Below, in pieces: positions 60,374 through 64,000 of a stretch of DNA of 64,000 bases. This stretch comes from Clostridia bacterium (GTDB lineage: Bacteria > Bacillota > Clostridia > CAKSNL01 > HGM11501): the NCBI GenBank assembly GCA_900766735.1, contig CAAFWO010000052.1, positions 86,060 through 150,059 on the forward strand, read 5' to 3'. The translations under genes and the position numbers were made by a program. Positions within the stretch are counted from its first letter, which is position 1, and each line of letters opens with the position of its first letter. The notes under the pieces were generated by a model. The model made no database searches. It had not been told where the DNA came from and was given only the letters and a program-made list of their open reading frames with translations.

Positions 60374-62104
60374 ATGAAAAAATTAATGCTTGGCAACCAG
60401 GCGGTTGCACAGGGCGCGTATGAGGCCGGAATCAAGGTCGCAAGCGCATATCCCGGCACACCGTCGACCGAGATAACGGAGTTTATCGCAAAAACTGCCT
60501 GTCCGCATGTTGAGTGGGCACCCAACGAAAAGGTCGCTCTCGAAACGGCGATCGGCTCGTCGATGGGCGGAGGAAGGGCCGTTTGCGCCATGAAGCACGT
60601 CGGATTGAACGTCGCGGCCGATCCGCTTTTCACCGCCGCATATACGGGCGTGAACGCGGGGCTTTTGATCTGCGTGGCGGACGATCCGGGCATGCACAGC
60701 TCGCAGAACGAGCAGGACACGAGAAACTATGCAAAGGCGGCGAAGGTCATCTGCTTGGAGCCCTCGGATTCGGAGGAGTGCTATGCCTTCACGAAGGCGG
60801 CCTTTGACTTAAGCGAGAAGTTTGACCTGCCGGTCATCTTGAGGCTTTCGACGAGAGTGTCTCACTCCCAGAGCCTTGTCGAGACTGGCGAGAGAGTCGA
60901 GGTCACGAAGGAATACGTTAAAAATCCGGTCAAGAACGTTATGATGCCGGCAATGGCAAAGCGCCGCCACCCGGTTCTGGAGGAGACGCTTAGTAGCTTT
61001 TCTGAGTTTGCCGCGTCGTCGCCCCTTAACAAGGTGGAATATAACGACAAAAAGATCGGCGTCATCACGAGCGGAATCTCGTATCAGTACGCTAAAGAGG
61101 CGCTGGGCGACAAGGTCTCTTACTTAAAGCTCGGCACGGTCTATCCCGTTCCCGACAAGCTTATAAAAGAATTTTCCGAAAACGTCGAAAAGCTCTATGT
61201 AATAGAGGAGCTTGACCCGTTCTTGGAGGAGCACATAAAGGCGATGGGCATTAACGTCATCGGCAAAGAGGCGTTCACCCTCATCGGCGAGTACAATGCC
61301 GCGATGATCAAAAAGGCCGTTTTAGGCATTGAGGCTCCCGAGGCGGTCTCGATCGACGAGCCAGTTCCGATGCGCCCGCCCGTGCTTTGCGCCGGCTGCC
61401 CCCACAGAGGAACGTTTTTTGCGTTAAAGTCGCTCGGCTTAAGAGTCACGGGCGACATCGGGTGTTACACGCTCGGAACGCTTGAGCCGCTCGCCTCGAT
61501 AGACGCGAGCGTCTGCATGGGTGCGTCCATCGGTCTTGCGCACGGAATGGACAAGGCAGACCCCGAGAGCCACAAAAAGACAGTTGCCGTTTTAGGCGAT
61601 TCGACGTTCATTCACTCCGGCATCACGGGGCTTATCAACATCGTTTACAACAAGGGCAATTCGACTGTTATCATACTGGATAACTCCATCACCGGAATGA
61701 CCGGCCACCAGGACAACCCCTTGACGGGCAAGACGATCAGGGGCGAGGCGACAAAACAGGTCGACCTTATTAAGCTGTGCTCTTCTATCGGCGTTCCGAA
61801 TATCAGAGTGGTCGACCCGTTCGATCTGGACGCGATGAAAAAGACAGTGTCCGAAGAGGTCGCAAAGGACGAGCCCTCGGTCATCATCGCACAGCGCCCG
61901 TGCGCGCTTTTAAAGAGCGTTCACTACTCGGGCAAGATGACGGTGACATCCGACTGCGTGAAGTGCAAAATGTGCTTAAAGATCGGATGCCCGGCGATCA
62001 GCTTTGACGGCGAGAAGGTAAACATTGACCGCACGCAGTGCAACGGCTGCGGATACTGTTCTCAGATCTGCAAAAAGCACGCCCTTAAGAAGGAGGAAGA
62101 ATGA
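60374..62104 (+). CDS. iorA: Indolepyruvate:ferredoxin oxidoreductase, alpha subunit
   Basis: The 576-residue protein has the pyrimidine domain (AYPGTPSTEITEFI, about 25-38), the TPP-binding region (GDSTFIHSGITGLINI, about 405-420, and DNSITGMTGHQDNP) and a C-terminal ferredoxin domain with CVKCKMCLKIGCP and CNGCGYCSQICK. It decarboxylates aryl 2-oxo acids from aromatic amino acids to acyl-CoA and passes electrons to ferredoxin, which could feed the hydrogenase at 7928. AAAGGAG precedes the start. Confidence 0.95.
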   Translation: MKKLMLGNQAVAQGAYEAGIKVASAYPGTPSTEITEFIAKTACPHVEWAPNEKVALETAIGSSMGGGRAVCAMKHVGLNVAADPLFTAAYTGVNAGLLICVADDPGMHSSQNEQDTRNYAKAAKVICLEPSDSEECYAFTKAAFDLSEKFDLPVILRLSTRVSHSQSLVETGERVEVTKEYVKNPVKNVMMPAMAKRRHPVLEETLSSFSEFAASSPLNKVEYNDKKIGVITSGISYQYAKEALGDKVSYLKLGTVYPVPDKLIKEFSENVEKLYVIEELDPFLEEHIKAMGINVIGKEAFTLIGEYNAAMIKKAVLGIEAPEAVSIDEPVPMRPPVLCAGCPHRGTFFALKSLGLRVTGDIGCYTLGTLEPLASIDASVCMGASIGLAHGMDKADPESHKKTVAVLGDSTFIHSGITGLINIVYNKGNSTVIILDNSITGMTGHQDNPLTGKTIRGEATKQVDLIKLCSSIGVPNIRVVDPFDLDAMKKTVSEEVAKDEPSVIIAQRPCALLKSVHYSGKMTVTSDCVKCKMCLKIGCPAISFDGEKVNIDRTQCNGCGYCSQICKKHALKKEEE

Positions 62105-62679
62105 TGAATACATCGATAATGATAGTCGGCGTCGGCGGCCAGGGAACGCTTTTAGCCAGCAGGATACTCGGCAACGTCGCGATCAAGTCCGGGTTTGACG
62201 TTAAGGTGAGCGAGGTGCACGGAATGAGCCAGCGCGGCGGCTCGGTCGTTACCTATGTGCGCTACGGAAAAGAGCCGGTATATTCTCCCGTCATCGGCGA
62301 GGGGGGAGCGGACATCATCATGGCGTTTGAGGAGCTTGAAGCCTACAGGAGCCTTCCTTTCCTTAAAAAGGGCGGCGTTCTTTTGGTGAACTCCCAGTGT
62401 ATCGACCCGATGCCCGTCATCATGGGCAAGGAAAAATACCCCGAAAATATAATAGAAAAGATCGAAAAAAAGGGCGTTCGCTTAACGGCCGTAAACGCGC
62501 TCCGTCTGGCCGAAGAGGCCGGCAGCGTGAAGGCTGTCAACGTCGTTTTGATAGGTCTTTTAGCAAAGAACACCGACATTAAAAAAGAGGTCTGGGAAGA
62601 GGTCATCAAAGAGACCGTTCCCGAGAAGTTTTTAGACATTAACTTAAAGGCGTTCGGTTTGGGATATGATCATGAATAA
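62101..62679 (+). CDS. iorB: Indolepyruvate:ferredoxin oxidoreductase, beta subunit
   Basis: The 192-residue protein has GVGGQGTLLASRILGNVA (about 10-27), EVHGMSQRGGSVVTYVRYG (about 38-56) and the gamma-type fold of 2-oxoacid oxidoreductases. It pairs with IorA, which it overlaps by four bases. Confidence 0.95.
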   Translation: MMNTSIMIVGVGGQGTLLASRILGNVAIKSGFDVKVSEVHGMSQRGGSVVTYVRYGKEPVYSPVIGEGGADIIMAFEELEAYRSLPFLKKGGVLLVNSQCIDPMPVIMGKEKYPENIIEKIEKKGVRLTAVNALRLAEEAGSVKAVNVVLIGLLAKNTDIKKEVWEEVIKETVPEKFLDINLKAFGLGYDHE

Positions 62680-63916
62680 TTTCAGCGAAAGAACAAAAAA
62701 GATAATTGCCGAAGCAGAGGCGGCGGCAAAAGAGGAATTTTTAAGAACAGACGAGGTCGCGCTTTTTAACCAGGCGAAGGTGCTTTCCGCATTTTCGGAC
62801 AACAGGATAAGCGCGGCGCACCTTGTCGGCACGACAGGCTACGGGTATGACGATATGGGGCGCGACGCGCTCGATAAGGTCTATGCCGCGGCGTTTGAGG
62901 CCGAGGACGCGATCGTGAGAATGAATTTAACCTCCGGCACGCAGGCGATAACGACGGCGCTTTTCGCGGTTCTGCGCCCGGGCGATAAGCTCCTCGCGGT
63001 GACGGGCAAGCCCTACGACACGTTCGACGGGGTCATCGGGCTGGACGGGTCGCACAACGGCTCGCTCATGGATTTCGGCGTTAAGTACGACGAGATCCCC
63101 TTAAAAGAGGACGGAAGAGCCGATATTGAGGCGATATGCGACTATCTTTCGCGCGAAAAGGTGAAGATGATCCACATTCAGCGCTCGCGCGGCTATGAGT
63201 GGTGCCACGACATCACATTGTCCGAGATAGAGAAGATAATAAAGGCGGCAAAAAAGGTGAGCCCGGAGACCGTCTGCTTTGTGGATAACTGCTACGGCGA
63301 GTTTGTGTCCGAGCATGAGCCGACCTATTACGGGGCGGATCTTATGGCCGGCTCGCTCATCAAAAATCCCGGCGGCGGCCTTGCGAAAATGGGCGGCTAT
63401 GTTGCCGGAAGGCACGACCTTGTGGAGCTTGCCGGCTACAGAATGACGACGCCGGCCACCGGCCGCGAGGCAGGCGCGAGCCTTAACGAAAATAAGGATA
63501 TGTATCAGGGCTTTTTCCTGGCGCCCCATGTTGTGGCGCAGGCGAAAAAGGCCGCTGTGCTCGCAAGCTATGCGATAAGCGCGCTCGGGTTTGAAACGAG
63601 CCCCGTGCCCGGTTCGGAGAGGACGGACATTGTCCAGGCCATCAAGTTTTTTGACCCGGATAAGATGATAGCGTTCTGCCGCGGCGTTCAGAAGGGCGCG
63701 CCGATTGACGCGTTTGCGACGCCGGAGCCGTGCGATATGCCGGGCTATTCGGACAAGGTCATCATGGCGGCAGGGTCGTTCATTCAGGGCGCGTCGATCG
63801 AGTTTTCGGCGGACGGGCCGTTGCGTGAGCCGTACATCGCGTATATGCAGGGCGCGCTCACCTATGAGGCGGCGAAGATCGGCATCATGCACGCGGTCGA
63901 GATCATGGGCGAATGA
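62672..63916 (+). CDS. Methionine gamma-lyase family PLP protein (YnbB type)
   Basis: The 414-residue protein has GTTGYGYDDMGRD (about 51-63), SGTQAITTALFAVLRPGD, FVDNCYGEFVSEHEP (about 205-219) and the PLP-lysine region MAGSLIKNPGGGLAKMGGYVAG (about 226-247). The family was once called aluminium resistance protein. It likely cleaves a C-S bond of an amino acid. ATG 62672 with GGGA seven bases upstream is preferred; 62666 is also possible. It overlaps iorB by eight bases. Confidence 0.9.
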   Translation: MNNFSERTKKIIAEAEAAAKEEFLRTDEVALFNQAKVLSAFSDNRISAAHLVGTTGYGYDDMGRDALDKVYAAAFEAEDAIVRMNLTSGTQAITTALFAVLRPGDKLLAVTGKPYDTFDGVIGLDGSHNGSLMDFGVKYDEIPLKEDGRADIEAICDYLSREKVKMIHIQRSRGYEWCHDITLSEIEKIIKAAKKVSPETVCFVDNCYGEFVSEHEPTYYGADLMAGSLIKNPGGGLAKMGGYVAGRHDLVELAGYRMTTPATGREAGASLNENKDMYQGFFLAPHVVAQAKKAAVLASYAISALGFETSPVPGSERTDIVQAIKFFDPDKMIAFCRGVQKGAPIDAFATPEPCDMPGYSDKVIMAAGSFIQGASIEFSADGPLREPYIAYMQGALTYEAAKIGIMHAVEIMGE

Positions 63917-63933
63917 GTATAAAAGGAGAGGCA

Positions 63934-63966
63934 ATGCCGGCCCGCGATAATAAGGTAACGCCATAA
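63934..63966 (+). other. Ten-codon reading frame with a strong ribosome site at the window end
   Basis: AAAAGGAGAGG lies just before ATG at 63934, and the frame reads MPARDNKVTP then TAA. It could be a leader peptide, or the start of a gene broken by a nonsense change, but the window ends before this can be judged. Confidence 0.35.
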
Positions 63967-64000
63967 AAACATCTTTTTTGCGAATTGCTGTGTTAAAAAA

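Noticed and set aside
1..64000. CRISPR arrays, tRNA or rRNA genes, prophage genes
   Set aside because: I saw no regularly spaced repeats, no tRNA-like or rRNA segments and no phage structural genes in the window.

Overview
The window (about 53% G+C by eye) looks like a chromosomal segment of an anaerobic, low-redox Firmicute of class Clostridia, most likely an uncultured gut lineage near the Oscillospirales/Ruminococcaceae. Reasons: the gene order miaB-mutS-mutL-miaA ... yggS-sepF-yggT-ylmH-divIVA-lspA-rluD, a CIRCE-controlled groESL, two [FeFe]-hydrogenase-type proteins, an indolepyruvate:ferredoxin oxidoreductase, sigma-A type promoters with frequent extended -10 boxes, strong AGGAGG ribosome sites, and families of intergenic palindromes. 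The taxonomic placement is inference; no rRNA or tRNA gene is visible.

Layout. 0-4 kb: the end of a secreted protein, a repeat-rich gap, then a minus-strand unit (MATE exporter and lipoprotein) that has been split by an AT-rich single-gene insert flanked by 52-bp direct repeats. 4-9.9 kb: an operon of thioredoxin-like ferredoxin, PAS-containing sensory [FeFe] hydrogenase, SpoIIE/PP2C phosphatase, second [FeFe] hydrogenase and pyrophosphatase. 10-14.2 kb: a secreted multidomain glycan-active enzyme and a discoidin-domain partner. 14.2-17.5 kb: single genes (LURP-one, C26 peptidase, DUF308, ilvE, rpmE). 17.6-30.2 kb: one long housekeeping operon for tRNA A37 modification, mismatch repair and cell division. 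30.3-35.2 kb: a second copy of the secreted enzyme/partner module, its partner now broken. 35.3-41.9 kb: a ROK-regulated sugar/polyol locus with a matching operator at two promoters, a dehydrogenase with an in-frame stop, an FGGY kinase and two divergent mannitol-dehydrogenase-like proteins. 42-44 kb: groESL. 44.2-50.5 kb: an operon from Asp23/Gls24 through nadK, argR, a nonsense-disrupted MATE, trmO, rhaM, a lipoprotein and an aldo/keto reductase. 50.8-57.9 kb: HAD phosphatase, CLC antiporter, MBL hydrolase, hemolysin III, LOG protein, ECF S-component, AEC transporter, rlmH. 58-64 kb: PPi-type phosphofructokinase, DUF1934, iorAB and a methionine gamma-lyase-family protein.

How it fits together: metabolism appears fermentative, with ferredoxin-linked 2-oxoacid oxidation (iorAB), H2 sensing or turnover (the two hydrogenases) and PPi-linked glycolysis (pfk), plus glycan foraging by secreted enzymes and a sugar/polyol catabolic cluster. 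Three otherwise intact reading frames carry single nonsense codons and one of these also carries a 1-nt frameshift; because TAG and TGA end many normal genes here, this is read as gene decay or sequence error and not as recoding. The most unusual items are the 52-bp-repeat-flanked nuclease-like insert, the paired dehydrogenases lacking the usual catalytic histidine, the paired secreted-enzyme modules and the sensory hydrogenase operon.
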